A stretch of 64,000 bases of DNA from Bdellovibrionales bacterium (GCA_005801425.1 SYDY01000027.1:10324-74323); one strand, 5' to 3'. Shown: positions 1 through 10,441, counted from the first letter of the stretch. Translations and numbers: made by a program. The notes: generated from the sequence alone by a model not told the origin.

Positions 1-2
1 AT

Positions 3-830
3 GAAGAACCGGCTTCTTTGGCCCAGTCTTTGCTCGATATTTATTTGCCTCCGGGAAGCCGTGTGCAGCTTCCACATTTTGGAAGTGAAGGTGAAGAGCT
101 GGATGGTCCAGCTCTTCATATGTGGAATGAAAAATTCCAATGGCCGGGGGACAAGGAAAAAACGCGGGTTGATGTTAGCTTGCAAAGCGTCGAGACTGGA
201 TCGGCGCGATACCTGATTGTTGGGATCCAAGCCACGTCGCTTGATGGCGGTCTTTTTGACATTGTTCGGCATCTCGAATGCCGCTTGGATGGTTCACTTG
301 ATTTTCGTCGTGAAAGAACACTTCTCCCGGAGAGCTTACGTGGCAATGGCTATGGTACGGGATTGATTGAACGGGAAATGACCTGGGTGAGGGAGCGGAG
401 CAGGTATCCAGAAAGTACCATTTCTATTCTGGCAACGCGTTTAGGAAATCCACCCGGACAATTTGTGTGGAGAAAATTTTTTGACTTTGCAAACGAGGAT
501 ACCCAATCGTTTATTTCTGGAAAATACAGTGCTTGGGTCGACAGCAATGTTGCGAAATGGGCCTATGCAGCCAAGGTACCTGAAGCCGACTTACGCGAAA
601 TTCTACCTGCGACCATGGAGCATCCTTGGTCTTTGGATCAATGTGAGCTTCCACCCCTCTTGATGTCGCATTTCAAAAAGAAGGCAGAAAAGGAAGGCTA
701 TCGTGGCAATGCACTTGTTGCCTGGTATTTTTGGAATAGCGATGGCCTTTCAGGAGGTCATACGGATAGCAAGGGACTGGGCTGGGAAGGGATCCGGGTT
801 GTGAACAAATCATGGCATGGTCCTCAATAG
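3..830 (+). CDS. Unknown protein, first of three tandem paralogues (5' end outside window)
   Basis: The reading frame is open from the window edge and aligns with the two genes that follow from about their residue 18 onward, so the true start lies upstream and about 17 residues are missing. Shared blocks are [39 protein letters not shown] and a C-terminal VNKSWHGP. The RGxGYG block followed about 35 residues later by an aromatic segment faintly recalls motif A of GNAT acetyltransferases; this is inference from pattern only. No signal peptide or membrane segment is visible in the part present. The gap to the next paralogue is 15 bases. I do not recognise the family; it could equally be an unrelated alpha/beta protein. 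Confidence 0.75.
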   Translation, partial: EEPASLAQSLLDIYLPPGSRVQLPHFGSEGEELDGPALHMWNEKFQWPGDKEKTRVDVSLQSVETGSARYLIVGIQATSLDGGLFDIVRHLECRLDGSLDFRRERTLLPESLRGNGYGTGLIEREMTWVRERSRYPESTISILATRLGNPPGQFVWRKFFDFANEDTQSFISGKYSAWVDSNVAKWAYAAKVPEADLREILPATMEHPWSLDQCELPPLLMSHFKKKAEKEGYRGNALVAWYFWNSDGLSGGHTDSKGLGWEGIRVVNKSWHGPQ

Positions 831-845
831 AATGGATAAAATAAT

Positions 846-1697
846 ATGGCAGCAATCGATTTTCATCCTCAACAGGTGCTCAACATCGCGTATGGGCAAA
901 ACGTAAATCCAGTGACATTGGTCCACTCGTTGGTTGATCTCTATGTTCCGGCAGGGCAATCAGTGGCATTGCGTGCCGTGTCGCACCCGCCCCATATCTT
1001 GGGCGCCTGGAAATTTAGGATGCAATGGCCCCATGACGATGTTGCATATGAATATAGCGCGGACTTGATACAAAATGATTCAACGTTTAATTTTTTTATT
1101 GAGGGACACGATTTTGATGTGATTAGAAAGATTGATTTTTGTTCGGGGGGTGAAATCAATTTTTACCGTGATATTACAGAATATCCTTCCGATCAGCGTG
1201 GCCATGGTTATGGTCGCGAAGCATTGTATCGAGAAATAGACTGGGTGCGTTCGCGAAGTACGCATCCAGACAGTCGGATATCAACCCATGCTGGCAATAT
1301 AGGTACAAAACCATCGGGACAATTTGTTTGGCGCACGATGTTTGAATTTGATGTTAAATCGTGTGCGAGAATTTCTGAGATATACACCGCTTGGAAAGAA
1401 ACAAATATTAAAGCTTGGGCTATTGCAACAGGATGCAGTGAAAGCATTTTGCGACAATCTTTGCCTGCGACCATGGTGCAACCATGGTCGTTGGATGATT
1501 GTGTCCTGCCCGAAAATTTTTCGAAATATTTAAAGACACATGCCCAATCGGAAGGCTACCCGGGAAGAGCAACACTTGCTTGGGCGTTTTGGAATAGCGA
1601 CTTACGCGATCAAGATCCCAAAGATAAAAAACTATTGAGCTGGGATGGTTGTCGCTATGTGAATCGACCGTGGAACGGTCCTGAATCGAAAGCATGA
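846..1697 (+). CDS. Unknown protein, second of three tandem paralogues
   Basis: 283 residues, probably soluble, beginning MAAIDFHPQQ. The start matches the third paralogue ([10 protein letters not shown]), which supports it although the Shine-Dalgarno sequence (GGATA) is weak. Conserved with its neighbours are SLVDLYVPAG near residue 30, RGHGYGRE near 118, SGQFVWRTMFEFD near 160, PATMVQPWSLDDC near 210 and the C-terminal [10 protein letters not shown]. The RGHGYG loop is GNAT-like but no catalytic assignment can be made. Tandem copies with clear divergence suggest local duplication and possible specialisation. Function unknown. Confidence 0.8.
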   Translation: MAAIDFHPQQVLNIAYGQNVNPVTLVHSLVDLYVPAGQSVALRAVSHPPHILGAWKFRMQWPHDDVAYEYSADLIQNDSTFNFFIEGHDFDVIRKIDFCSGGEINFYRDITEYPSDQRGHGYGREALYREIDWVRSRSTHPDSRISTHAGNIGTKPSGQFVWRTMFEFDVKSCARISEIYTAWKETNIKAWAIATGCSESILRQSLPATMVQPWSLDDCVLPENFSKYLKTHAQSEGYPGRATLAWAFWNSDLRDQDPKDKKLLSWDGCRYVNRPWNGPESKA

Positions 1698-1743
1698 TTC
1701 TCCACTTTTTGTTATAGAATGATGGAATATAAAGGATACATTG

Positions 1744-2604
1744 ATGGCAGCGATAGAATTACACCGGCGAAATCCTGTGAATATTATCGCATTGGCAGAA
1801 TCGAAACCGACAGATTTTGCACAATCGTTGCTAGACCTTTATTTGCCTGCAAGAACCCGTGTGGATCTGAGTGCATACGAATCGAAAGAAGCATTAAAGC
1901 AAACTCATCTGGGATGTTGGAATTTTACGTTTCAATGGCGCGATGGATCTCCAAGGCAAATGGGCAGTGTGGAAATCAAGTCGCTTGGAAACAAGATTAC
2001 TTTTTCTGTTGAAGCCGAGGGCTTTGACATTCTCCGAGATATTTATCAGCTCTCAGATGGCTCAGTGGAGTTCCATATTGAGATGACGCAATATCCTCAA
2101 GAGGAGCGTGGTCAAGGCTATGGCCAACAATTGCGGGTCAATGAAATACAATGGGTTTGTTTGCAGAGTAAACATCCCGATAGTGCCATTTACAGCCAAT
2201 CAGTACGTTTTAAGTATGCAGAAGCGCCTCCAGGTCAATTTGTATGGCGAAAATCACTGGAGTTTGATGGAGGTGCGAAGCATAGAATCTCGGGATTTTA
2301 TAAAAAGTGGGTGACAAGAAATATGGAACGATGGTCGTATGCGACCCATATTTCAGAGCGTAAAATTCGCAGCATTTTACCCAAAGAAATGCAGCATCCA
2401 TGGTCACTGGATGGATGTGTTCTTCCTGGTTCCTTGGGTAGGCATTTAAAGAAGATGGCAGAATTGGAAGGCTATCCTGGCAAAGACGTTCTTGCATGGG
2501 CGTTTTGGAACAGTGATGTTCGCAAAGGTGATCCACTTTGTGGCAAGGTGCTGGGTTGGTCAGGCATTCGATATGTCAATCGACCGTGGAACGGTCCTAT
2601 TTAG
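1744..2604 (+). CDS. Unknown protein, third of three tandem paralogues
   Basis: 286 residues from the ATG at 1744; the TTG just before it is less likely because AAGGA lies seven bases upstream of the ATG and the N-terminus then matches the second copy. It carries the same blocks as the other two: [42 protein letters not shown] and [10 protein letters not shown]. The last two bases of the stop codon region overlap the stop of ahcY, which converges from the other strand. No signal peptide, membrane helix or recognised domain beyond the doubtful GNAT-like RGxGYG motif. Confidence 0.8.
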   Translation: MAAIELHRRNPVNIIALAESKPTDFAQSLLDLYLPARTRVDLSAYESKEALKQTHLGCWNFTFQWRDGSPRQMGSVEIKSLGNKITFSVEAEGFDILRDIYQLSDGSVEFHIEMTQYPQEERGQGYGQQLRVNEIQWVCLQSKHPDSAIYSQSVRFKYAEAPPGQFVWRKSLEFDGGAKHRISGFYKKWVTRNMERWSYATHISERKIRSILPKEMQHPWSLDGCVLPGSLGRHLKKMAELEGYPGKDVLAWAFWNSDVRKGDPLCGKVLGWSGIRYVNRPWNGPI

Positions 2605-4115
2605 TACCGATATTGATCTGACTTGAACGGTCCTGTTGGACTGATACCAATGTAATCGGCTTGGGCTGTGGTCAGTGTTGTGAGATGTGCACCAAAGCGA
2701 TCGAGATGCAAACGTGCAACCATTTCATCCAAGGCTTTTGGCAGTGTGGTGACTGTCTTACCATACTTTTCAGCATTGAGATGCAGATCAAGCTGGGCCA
2801 ACACCTGATTGGTAAATGACGTGGACATCACAAAACTTGGATGTCCTGTGGCACAACCAAGATTCACCAAACGACCTTCAGCCAATAGGATCACGCTGTG
2901 GCCGTCAGGAAAGCGCCATTCGTGCACTTGGGGTTTGATTTCAATTTTTTCAACTTCTTTTCGGCGTCGTAGTGCTTCAAGGCCAGCCATATCGATTTCG
3001 TTATCGAAATGTCCGATGTTGCATACAATCGCACCGTGGCGCATGCGTGCCATGTGATTGGCGGAAATGATATCAAAGTTGCCTGTGGCGGTGACGTAGA
3101 TATCGAAATTTTGTTCAATGGCATCGTCGATGGTGATGACATCAAGACCTTGCATGCATGCTTGCAAGGCACAAATAGGGTCGATTTCCGCAATGGCGAC
3201 ACGCGCTGCTTGACCGCGCAAGGATTGCACGCAGCCTTTGCCCACATCACCGAAGCCTGCGACCAAAATGCGCTTGCCTGCGAGCATGACGTCGGTTGCA
3301 CGCATGATGGCATCAACCAATGAATGCCGGCAGCCATACAAATTATCGAATTTGCTCTTGGTCACCGAGTCGTTGACGTTGATGGCAGGAAAGAGCAACG
3401 TTTTGGCTTTTTGACGCTCATACAAACGCAACACACCGGTGGTGGTTTCTTCGGACACACCACGAATGCTTTGAGCGTAGGGTTTCCAATAGCCTGGTGC
3501 AAGGGATTGCATGTCGCGAAGCAGTGTAAGGATGATGCCTTCTTCTTCGGAGCTTGCGCCATCGACATTAGGAACGCGTCCATCACGTTCGTGCTCAAAG
3601 CCTTGGTGGATCAACAAGGTGGCATCGCCACCATCGTCTACAAGCAACGTGGGCGATTGATTGCCAGGAAAACGAAGTGCCTGCAAAGTGCACCACCAAT
3701 ACTCGGCAAGTGTTTCACCTTTCCAAGCAAACACCGCGACACCTTTGGGATTCGTTGCTGTTCCCGTAGGGCCTGCAACCACGGCGGCGGCGGCGTGATC
3801 TTGGGTTGAGAAAATATTGCATGAGCACCAGCGGACTTCTGCACCCAAATCCACAAGCGTTTCAATTAAAACCGCAGTTTGAATGGTCATGTGCAAAGAA
3901 CCCATGATGCGTGCGCCACGCAGGGGATTTTTGCCTTTGTATTGTGCACGCAAAGCCATAAGGCCGGGCATCTCTTCTTCGGCAAGCTCAATTTCCTTGC
4001 GACCAAAACGAACGGCTTCAGGGGTCATGGTCGCAACGCGATACGGTGCATCTTCCATGAGAGATTCTTGGGTATCGAGAAATGTAAATTCTTGGACTTT
4101 TTTGGCTGCTAACAT
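2601..4115 (-). CDS. ahcY: Adenosylhomocysteinase (SAH hydrolase)
   Basis: NAD-dependent cytosolic enzyme that splits S-adenosylhomocysteine into adenosine and homocysteine, relieving product inhibition of methyltransferases. The 504-residue protein shows the family N-terminal block [29 protein letters not shown], the NAD-binding loop GFGDVGKG and the characteristic C-terminus [10 protein letters not shown], the last residues of which close the neighbouring active site in known structures. The start is set at MLAAKKVQ, with AAGGA upstream; a longer frame would run into the end of valS through a repeat and adds residues absent from the family. It lies downstream of valS on the same strand with an 86-base gap occupied by a palindromic repeat. 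No riboswitch is evident. Confidence 0.97.
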   Translation of the reverse strand: MLAAKKVQEFTFLDTQESLMEDAPYRVATMTPEAVRFGRKEIELAEEEMPGLMALRAQYKGKNPLRGARIMGSLHMTIQTAVLIETLVDLGAEVRWCSCNIFSTQDHAAAAVVAGPTGTATNPKGVAVFAWKGETLAEYWWCTLQALRFPGNQSPTLLVDDGGDATLLIHQGFEHERDGRVPNVDGASSEEEGIILTLLRDMQSLAPGYWKPYAQSIRGVSEETTTGVLRLYERQKAKTLLFPAINVNDSVTKSKFDNLYGCRHSLVDAIMRATDVMLAGKRILVAGFGDVGKGCVQSLRGQAARVAIAEIDPICALQACMQGLDVITIDDAIEQNFDIYVTATGNFDIISANHMARMRHGAIVCNIGHFDNEIDMAGLEALRRRKEVEKIEIKPQVHEWRFPDGHSVILLAEGRLVNLGCATGHPSFVMSTSFTNQVLAQLDLHLNAEKYGKTVTTLPKALDEMVARLHLDRFGAHLTTLTTAQADYIGISPTGPFKSDQYRY

Positions 4116-4132
4116 TTTTTTGTCCTTGGCTG

Positions 4133-4195
4133 TACCCCCACCGCTCGCTTTGCGAGCAACTCCCCCTCGCTGACGCGAAGTGGAGTGCGTGAGGA
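4133..4195. repeat. Intergenic palindromic repeat between valS and ahcY
   Basis: Two adjacent hairpins fill the gap: GCTCGC-TTT-GCGAGC at 4143-4157 and TCGC-TGAC-GCGA at 4167-4178, framed by runs of C. The sequence looks like a dispersed REP-type element unrelated to the GGGCGGTTCG family seen elsewhere. It could form an mRNA hairpin between the two genes. Confidence 0.6.
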
Positions 4196-4201
4196 TGGAA
4201 A

Positions 4202-6859
4202 TTAAGCAATACGATCCAATGCACGGGTCAGTTGTTGCATACGTTCGACACACGCCGCAATTTGTGCATTTTTTTCTGCAACGATCTCTTCGGGTGCACG
4301 GGCCACAAAATCGGCGTTACTAAGCTGCTTGTCAATTTTTTCGTGGTCCTTTTGTACTTTGACCAATTCTTTGCGCAACCGATCGGATTCAGCGGCGAAA
4401 TCCACAAGGCCTTCAAGAGGGACACGCACTTCCGCGTGAGGAAGCACTTCGGTGGCGGTGCGCTTGGGCAAACTGAGATCGGATGTCAGTGGATTGAGCG
4501 ATGCTTTGCCCAAGGCTTCAATGGCACTCTGATGTATTTTCAAGAGGGAAAATACGGCATCGTTGGTTTGTATGTAGGCGTTTACTTTATCTTTTGGGGA
4601 TACTGTAAACTCCGCACGAATGCGGCGAATAGCCGTAATCACGCTTTTGACGCATTCGATGTTTTCATACTCTTTGGTATTTTGCACAAGGCGCGGTTCA
4701 GGATAGCGCGCTTGCATCACCGAGCCTTCGGTATTGGGAAGTGTTTGCCAGATCTCCTCGCTTAAAAACGGCATGACCGGATGCATCATGCGAGCAAGAG
4801 AATCAAAGATCTCAAGCAAGGTTTGTTGGACCAGCGATTTGTTGGCGCCGGAGGTTTCGCCATAGAGCGATGTTTTGGCAAGCTCTAAATACCAGTCGCA
4901 AAAGTCATCCCAAATGAATGCATACAGGGCCGAAGCGGCATCGTTAAATCGGTACGTCTCAAATGCGGCGCGCATGGCGACGATGGTGTGATCACGTTTC
5001 GATAAGATCCATTCGCGATAGGCAGCGGTTTCGGCATCCACCACACCATCATTTGCATCGGCGCGCTCTGCGGTGTTTTGCAATGAAAAACGAAATGCCT
5101 GCCAGATCTTGTTGCAAAATTTGCTGTAACCCTCGGCACGGCTTTCATCCCAGCGTACGTCACGGCCTTGGCCTGCAAAGGCTATCATCGTGAAGCGAAA
5201 TGCATCGCAACCGTATTTTTCGATCATCACCAAAGGATCGACCACGTTCCCTTTGGTTTTGGACATTTTTTCGCCCTTGGCATCGCGAATAAGCGCATGA
5301 ATGTACACATCCGCAAAAGGCACATGGCCCATGAAGTGGATGCCAAACATCATCATGCGCGCAACCCAGAAAAAGATGATGTCAAAGCCTGTGGTGAGCA
5401 CCGCGGTGGGGTACCAACGTTTGAGGTCCGGTGTTTTCGCAGGCCATCCCATGGTTGAAAATGCCCAAAGGGCCGAGCTGAACCAGGTATCGAGAATATC
5501 GGGATCGCGTGTGATGTTTGTGCTGCTGCAACCTGGGCATGCGGTAGGATCTTCGCGGGTAACAATTTCTTGCTGGCAATTCTGACAATACCACGCAGGA
5601 ATTTGGTGGCCCCACCAAAGCTGACGCGAGACGCACCAATCTTTGATATTGCGGAGCCACGCATAATACGTATTTTCCCAGTGGGATGGCACAAATTTTG
5701 TGGTTCCGTTTTCGACGGCTGCAAGGGCAGGGCCTGCGAGGGCCCGTGCATTCACGTACCATTGTTTGGAGATCATGGGTTCTGCGATGGTATTGGAACG
5801 CTCGGATCGACCCACATTCATCATGTGATCTTGGCTGCCACGATCAAGGCCCAATTCTGCGATGGCTTCTTTGACCGCAATGCGTGCTTTTTCTCGCGTA
5901 AGGCCTTCAAAGCGGCCTCCCACGGCATTGACTGTCGCATCGGGGTTGAACATATTGATCAAGGGCAAGTGGTGGCGTTTGGCCACCTCAAAGTCGTTGA
6001 AATCATGGGCAGGGGTTAGTTTGACAGCGCCTGTTCCAAATGCAGGATCGACCAAAATTGCATCGGCGATGATGGGAATTTCACGTCCGTTCAGCGGATG
6101 TGTCACCGTTTTTCCGATGAATATTTTGTAACGTAAATCATCAGGATGCACAGCAATGCCGGTATCGGCCAGCATGGTTTCGGGTCTGGTGGTTGCAACG
6201 ACGATTTCTTTGATATCATCGGTGGGGTTCGTGAGTGGGTATGCAAAGCTCCAGAGCTCACCTTTTACATTTTCTTCGTGCAATACTTCGAGGTCGGACA
6301 AGACCGTTTGGGCCACAGGGTCCCAATTGACAAGGCGTTCTGCGCGGTAGAGCAATCCTTCTTCGTACAAGCGCACAAACACTTCGCGTACTGCGGCCGA
6401 AAGACCTTCATCCATGGTGAAGCGCTGGCGCGACCAATCGCAACTGACACCCAGCGTACGCAACTGACCGATGATGTTGCTTTCGGCTTCGTTTTTAAAT
6501 GCCCAAGCGCGCTTTAAAAATTCTTCTCGGCCCAAATCAAATCGGTTGGTGCCTTCTTCGCGAAATTTTCGTTCAAGGACCCAGTGAACCGCGATGCTGG
6601 CATGATCGCATCCGGGGATCCAAACGACATTTTTACCAATCATACGATGGTAGCGCGCCATGGTATCTTGGAGCGTGTTGTTGAGCGCATGACCCATATG
6701 CAAGGAGCCCGTGACGTTGGGCGGGGGGATCACCATGCTGAACGATTCACCGGGTGCCTCGGGGTTGCCTTTGAAGAAACCTTGTGCTTCCCAGTGGTTG
6801 TAATAGCGTTTGCGTGCGGCCTCGGCGTCGTAATGCTTGGGTGTTTCGGCTGCGCTCAT
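4202..6859 (-). CDS. valS: Valyl-tRNA synthetase
   Basis: Class I aminoacyl-tRNA synthetase charging tRNA-Val in the cytosol. 885 residues, normal for the family. Visible are the HIGH-type signature [13 protein letters not shown] near residue 45, the editing-domain block [11 protein letters not shown], a zinc-ribbon-like pair CQNC/CPGC near 440-460, the KMSKS-type loop [12 protein letters not shown] near 555 and a C-terminal coiled coil rich in Lys/Glu. The start is set at [10 protein letters not shown] because GGAG lies nine bases upstream; two earlier in-frame ATGs are possible. The usual TDHAGIATQ block is here [10 protein letters not shown], an altered but alignable version. It heads a two-gene unit with ahcY. 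Confidence 0.97.
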   Translation of the reverse strand: MSAAETPKHYDAEAARKRYYNHWEAQGFFKGNPEAPGESFSMVIPPPNVTGSLHMGHALNNTLQDTMARYHRMIGKNVVWIPGCDHASIAVHWVLERKFREEGTNRFDLGREEFLKRAWAFKNEAESNIIGQLRTLGVSCDWSRQRFTMDEGLSAAVREVFVRLYEEGLLYRAERLVNWDPVAQTVLSDLEVLHEENVKGELWSFAYPLTNPTDDIKEIVVATTRPETMLADTGIAVHPDDLRYKIFIGKTVTHPLNGREIPIIADAILVDPAFGTGAVKLTPAHDFNDFEVAKRHHLPLINMFNPDATVNAVGGRFEGLTREKARIAVKEAIAELGLDRGSQDHMMNVGRSERSNTIAEPMISKQWYVNARALAGPALAAVENGTTKFVPSHWENTYYAWLRNIKDWCVSRQLWWGHQIPAWYCQNCQQEIVTREDPTACPGCSSTNITRDPDILDTWFSSALWAFSTMGWPAKTPDLKRWYPTAVLTTGFDIIFFWVARMMMFGIHFMGHVPFADVYIHALIRDAKGEKMSKTKGNVVDPLVMIEKYGCDAFRFTMIAFAGQGRDVRWDESRAEGYSKFCNKIWQAFRFSLQNTAERADANDGVVDAETAAYREWILSKRDHTIVAMRAAFETYRFNDAASALYAFIWDDFCDWYLELAKTSLYGETSGANKSLVQQTLLEIFDSLARMMHPVMPFLSEEIWQTLPNTEGSVMQARYPEPRLVQNTKEYENIECVKSVITAIRRIRAEFTVSPKDKVNAYIQTNDAVFSLLKIHQSAIEALGKASLNPLTSDLSLPKRTATEVLPHAEVRVPLEGLVDFAAESDRLRKELVKVQKDHEKIDKQLSNADFVARAPEEIVAEKNAQIAACVERMQQLTRALDRIA

Positions 6860-7253
6860 GGGTGCCATCTCCGTGATCTGGGAAGGCATCGCTTAACGCG
6901 CTCCAGAATGGACGTCAACTCGGTGGCGTGAGAGATTATCTCTCTATCCCCGCGAAGCCCAGACAGCCCTTTGGGCCTAACAGGAAGTAGAGAAACTTGC
7001 GACGCAACGATACCACTTATTTTTCTTATGTAGGGGCGCTTCGCGAAGCGCCCGTGCGGCCTTTGAATCAACGTTTTATCGGGCGGTTCACGAACCGCCC
7101 CTACAAGAGAACACCTGCTCAATTCAAGTTTCTTAGGGAGGCGGGGATCCAGGTGCAGAACATCGGGGTTTCTGAAGGGATTACTAACTTGATGCGAGGC
7201 TGGGTCCCCGCCTTCGCGGGGATGACGTCTTCATTGATTCCGGTATTTTAAAT
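6860..7253. other. Intergenic region between valS and murB, filled with repeats
   Basis: About 390 bases without a credible gene. It holds a 75-bp composite palindromic element (7030-7104) and a separate hairpin CCCCGC-CTTC-GCGGGG at 7206-7221 inside a sequence of the common GCCTTCGCGGGGATGACG type; a partial GCGGGGATCC copy lies at 7140. Open frames here, such as the minus-strand one ending in the element, arise only because the palindromes lack stops. It must contain the divergent valS and murB promoters, but I cannot point to convincing -35/-10 boxes. Confidence 0.6.
7030..7104. repeat. 75-bp composite palindromic element (copy 1)
   Basis: Starts GTAGGGGCGC and ends GCCCCTAC. It contains two palindromes, GGGCGCTTCGCGAAGCGCCC and GGGCGGTTCACGAACCGCCC, joined by a spacer reading roughly GTGCGG...GTTTTATC. 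A second copy at 27949-28023 has the same length and differs at about six positions, two of which are a compensatory T-A to C-G change in the second stem. The element is 25 codons long. Confidence 0.85.
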
Positions 7254-8294
7254 ATGGAAACTTTAGCGAAATACACAACTTTAGGGATCGGCGGGCCTTG
7301 TGCGCATATTGCCGTTGCTGGCGATAGTGAGGCTCTTTGTGCAGCACTTCGAAATGCCCCCGATGCGCTGATTTTGGGTGGCGGAAGCAATGTGGTGATC
7401 GCCGATGAAGGCTTTTCTGGCACGATCATTCGCCTCACCAACAAAACCATTGTTGTGCGCGATGAGGGATCGCATGTGCGTGTGATCGCTGATGCAGGCG
7501 TCGTGTGGGATTTTCTTGTGGCACAAACATGCCAGGCGGGATTGGCGGAGCTTGCATGCCTCTCTGGGATCCCAGGAAGTGTCGGCGCGGCGCCTGTACA
7601 AAACATAGGTGCTTATGGCAGCGAACTCGCCCAAACGCTTGATTGTGTGCATGCGATCTCGCGTGAAACCTTGCAACCCGTGAGGCTGAGCCGTGAAGCA
7701 TGCGATTTTCATTATCGTCATAGCATTTTCAAAGGCAAAGCCCGTGATCGGTTTGTGATCACGGGAATTGAATTGTGCTTAAGCAAAAAAGAACAGCCGC
7801 ATATCGAACATGGTGAACTTGCGCAGGAATTGGCGTTGATTAAAGAAAAACCCGATGCAATGCGCATACGTGAAACGGTGATTGCCATTCGTCGGCGCAA
7901 ATCCATGGTACTTGATGCAAACGATGTGAACAGCCGAAGCGTGGGATCGTTTTTCATGAATCCCATCGTAGATAAGGCTACCGCGGATCATGTTGAAGAA
8001 ATCATGCAGCCTATGGGCGAGCGTTGTCCTCGATTTGTGCAGGATGATGGCCGTGTGAAACTTTCCGCAGCGCGATTGCTTGAAGCCTCTGGCATCATAC
8101 GTGGTTTGCAAGAGGGAGGGGCGCGTATTTCTCAGCATCATGTGCTTGCGATCACCAATATGGGGAATGCCACTGCGCGTGATGTGGTGGCGCTTGCACA
8201 GCGTATGCGCAATGCCGTTCGCGATACGTTGGGTGTGGTGCTTGTGCCCGAGCCTGTGTTTGTGGGCTTTCCTGAAGCCATGCCTCTCTGTTAG
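7254..8294 (+). CDS. murB: UDP-N-acetylenolpyruvoylglucosamine reductase (type I MurB)
   Basis: FAD enzyme that reduces UDP-GlcNAc-enolpyruvate to UDP-MurNAc with NADPH in the cytosolic stage of peptidoglycan synthesis. 346 residues, the length of the E. coli-type (type I) enzymes. The FAD-binding block ILGGGSNVVIAD lies at residues 40-51, GIPGSVGAAPVQNIGAYGSE near 105-124, the active-site Arg in YRHSIFKG (R155), the catalytic Ser in SVGSFFMNP (S232) and the C-terminal Glu in VPEPVFVGF. The ATG at 7254 has no clear Shine-Dalgarno but aligns with the family N-terminus (YTTLGIGG). Only ten bases separate it from the BKACE gene, so the two may be cotranscribed. Confidence 0.95.
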   Translation: METLAKYTTLGIGGPCAHIAVAGDSEALCAALRNAPDALILGGGSNVVIADEGFSGTIIRLTNKTIVVRDEGSHVRVIADAGVVWDFLVAQTCQAGLAELACLSGIPGSVGAAPVQNIGAYGSELAQTLDCVHAISRETLQPVRLSREACDFHYRHSIFKGKARDRFVITGIELCLSKKEQPHIEHGELAQELALIKEKPDAMRIRETVIAIRRRKSMVLDANDVNSRSVGSFFMNPIVDKATADHVEEIMQPMGERCPRFVQDDGRVKLSAARLLEASGIIRGLQEGGARISQHHVLAITNMGNATARDVVALAQRMRNAVRDTLGVVLVPEPVFVGFPEAMPLC

Positions 8295-8304
8295 CTATCT
8301 GCAT

Positions 8305-9165
8305 ATGATCTCACATCCAGCCATCGTGACCTGTGCCCTTACCGGTGTTTTAACTGATCCTGCGCAACATGCTGTTCCTGTCACTCCTAAGGAAATGGCC
8401 CTCTCTGCCAAAGAAGCCCACGACGCGGGTGCCAGTGTGGTGCATGTTCATTTTCGTCAGCAAGCCCAAGGCATGGGACGATTTCCCACGTGGGAGCCGA
8501 ACGTTTGTGCAGAAATTGTCGACGCGATCCGAAGTGCATGTCCTGACATCATTATCAATATGAGTACAGGTATTGTGGGTCCGGATATATCACCTGTGGT
8601 TGCTGCTTTGCGTGCTGTGAAACCCGAAATGGCGGCACTTAATGCGGGTTCACTTAATTATTTAAAATTGCGGTCCGGAGGCCAATGGGCGTGGCCACCG
8701 ATGCTTTTTGATAATCCTGTGGAGAAAGTTCAGGGTTTTATCAACGCAATGAATGAACTTGGCGTAACACCCGAATGTGAATGCTTTGATACAGGGATTT
8801 TGCGCAGTGTCATGATGTTTCAAGAAGCTGGAATGTTAAAAAAACCTGTCCATGTGTCGTTGGTGATGGGGGTCGCATCGGGAATGCCTGCGAAAGCCTC
8901 ATGGTTGCCGCTGCTGCTTGAAGAGATGACACCAGGCACCCATTGGCAGGTGATCGGCATTGGACGCGAAGACGTATGGATTTTGCATCGGGCGGCAGCG
9001 CGTTTGGGTGGACATTTACGAACAGGTCTTGAAGATACGTTTTATTTACCCAGCGGCAGTAAAACCACGAGCAATGGAAAATTGGTTGAAGCATTGGTGA
9101 ATATCGCGCGTGAAGAAGGACGCAAGATCGCAACATGTGCTGAGGCGCGGCAAATGATTGCGTAA
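8305..9165 (+). CDS. Beta-keto acid cleavage enzyme (BKACE/DUF849 family)
   Basis: 286 residues from the ATG at 8305, giving MISHPAIVTCALTG, the usual family opening; a longer frame overlaps murB and has no homologous character. BKACE enzymes are Zn-dependent TIM barrels that condense a beta-keto acid with acetyl-CoA and release acetoacetate plus a new CoA ester; the type member is the 3-keto-5-aminohexanoate cleavage enzyme of lysine fermentation. Seen here are the metal-ligand pair HVHFR (H47, H49), NMSTGIVG, ALNAGSLNY and the metal-site segment ECECFDTG. Substrate cannot be deduced: no lysine-fermentation genes are nearby, though an ALDH7-type dehydrogenase lies 6 kb away. Confidence 0.88.
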   Translation: MISHPAIVTCALTGVLTDPAQHAVPVTPKEMALSAKEAHDAGASVVHVHFRQQAQGMGRFPTWEPNVCAEIVDAIRSACPDIIINMSTGIVGPDISPVVAALRAVKPEMAALNAGSLNYLKLRSGGQWAWPPMLFDNPVEKVQGFINAMNELGVTPECECFDTGILRSVMMFQEAGMLKKPVHVSLVMGVASGMPAKASWLPLLLEEMTPGTHWQVIGIGREDVWILHRAAARLGGHLRTGLEDTFYLPSGSKTTSNGKLVEALVNIAREEGRKIATCAEARQMIA

Positions 9166-9277
9166 GGTTATAATTTATTAGTTTGCGTAATATAGTTTAT
9201 AGTGGCATGTTTTTGAGCGTGTTTGTTTTTCTATGGTATCGTCAGATCCCTTCCCAAACGATACTAAGGAGAACAAA

Positions 9278-10300
9278 TTGCGCCATACATCGAGGTTTCA
9301 TGGTTTTTTTTGCTTGTTGTTGATGGGGTGTGCTGCTGGCAGTTCTGAAAACCAGAGATTAGGGGAAGGTCCCAATTCTCCGGCAGAAACCGGAGATCCA
9401 CCTGCATGGGGACATAACGAAGGCGGTATGCCCGCCATGGGCGGTGTGGATGTGGGGCGCACGGGGGATGGAACGCATCTTAGTTATTGGGGATTCTTCT
9501 GGAAATCCACGGGGACGCCTGGTGTAGATCCCTATGCTATTTATGATTTGACAGTCGCAGGGCAAGTGATTGTCAGTTACTACGATGAAAATAACGTAAC
9601 AGAAGGTGAGCAAGAATGTCATTTTGTGGTGAATCACTACGATGAAAATGAAGGAACCAATGCAAACAGTTATTTGATCCTACAAAACGTCGCAGGTGGA
9701 CCAACACCCTTTGGCTATGCGGCGGTGTACCGCAATGGACCCAAAGTATATTTGTGCGCTCCTCATGATGGCGCGGGCAATGTGCGTACCTTTGCAACAA
9801 AAGCACTTGCCGAGGCGGATATCACGGGAAGAGAGGATGGCATTGCTTCTGCCGATGAAACAAATCTAGGCGGTAACGGCTGCAACACCGATGTGTTTTT
9901 TACGGCCACCTCGAGCGATGGGGAGAGATGGACTTCTGGCGCGCAGGTTTATGGCGGCCTAGCCATCGCGGGTACATGGCAGGACAGTTATCCTGGCAAT
10001 CTTGATCCTCCCACCACAACTATAATTTCGAATACAGTCTGGGATGGTTTCTTCGGTGACAGAAATATCCCATGGTACGACAATACCGCCCAACAGTTGG
10101 TTTATATTTGGCCAGGTTCTCCGGATACGTACTCTGTGGTTGTTTGGACCTATGATGGCGGGCAGCTCTATTACTGTGAAGCGTCCTCTGGGCACGCAAA
10201 CGCCGAAGCGGCACTCGCTGCAACATTATCATACGACGACACCGATCCTGGCACAGGGGGTTGTGGTGGCTTTGCCTGGTCTACTCTTAGTCCCCCTTAG
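9278..10300 (+). CDS. Lipoprotein of unknown function, long paralogue
   Basis: 340 residues from a TTG start at 9278, chosen because AAGGAG lies seven bases upstream and the result begins with a compact lipoprotein signal, FCLLLMGC with the lipobox Cys near residue 18; the upstream GTG frame would put 15 charged residues before it. The exported part shares with the next gene a segment with PAWGHNEGGMPAMGG, VGRTGDG, QECHFVVNHYDE and LQNVAGGPTPFGY. A C-terminal module of about 110 residues (GTWQDSY onward) is absent from the paralogue. Probably outer-membrane or periplasmic; function unknown. Confidence 0.8.
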   Translation: MRHTSRFHGFFCLLLMGCAAGSSENQRLGEGPNSPAETGDPPAWGHNEGGMPAMGGVDVGRTGDGTHLSYWGFFWKSTGTPGVDPYAIYDLTVAGQVIVSYYDENNVTEGEQECHFVVNHYDENEGTNANSYLILQNVAGGPTPFGYAAVYRNGPKVYLCAPHDGAGNVRTFATKALAEADITGREDGIASADETNLGGNGCNTDVFFTATSSDGERWTSGAQVYGGLAIAGTWQDSYPGNLDPPTTTIISNTVWDGFFGDRNIPWYDNTAQQLVYIWPGSPDTYSVVVWTYDGGQLYYCEASSGHANAEAALAATLSYDDTDPGTGGCGGFAWSTLSPP

Positions 10301-10441
10301 TTTTTCCCAAAAGATATAAGTGCATTTTTGTCCTCGGCTGTCCTGCGTCATGACTGCCGTTTGACAATGCCCGCCAAATTTTCAAAAAATATTTTTTCCT
10401 ACGGTATCTTAGATCTTGCCTCACAGAACATTGGAGAAAAT

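Noticed and set aside
3324-3809. 161-residue frame antisense to ahcY
   Set aside because: Shadow of the well-supported ahcY gene with no start signal or family resemblance.
4116-4201. SAH or SAM riboswitch in front of ahcY
   Set aside because: The 86 bases are fully explained by a dispersed palindromic repeat and lack a pseudoknot-like SAH layout.
6856-7122. Minus-strand 88-residue frame before valS
   Set aside because: Its protein-like start is the translation of the 75-bp palindromic element; the rest has no support and overlaps the valS start.
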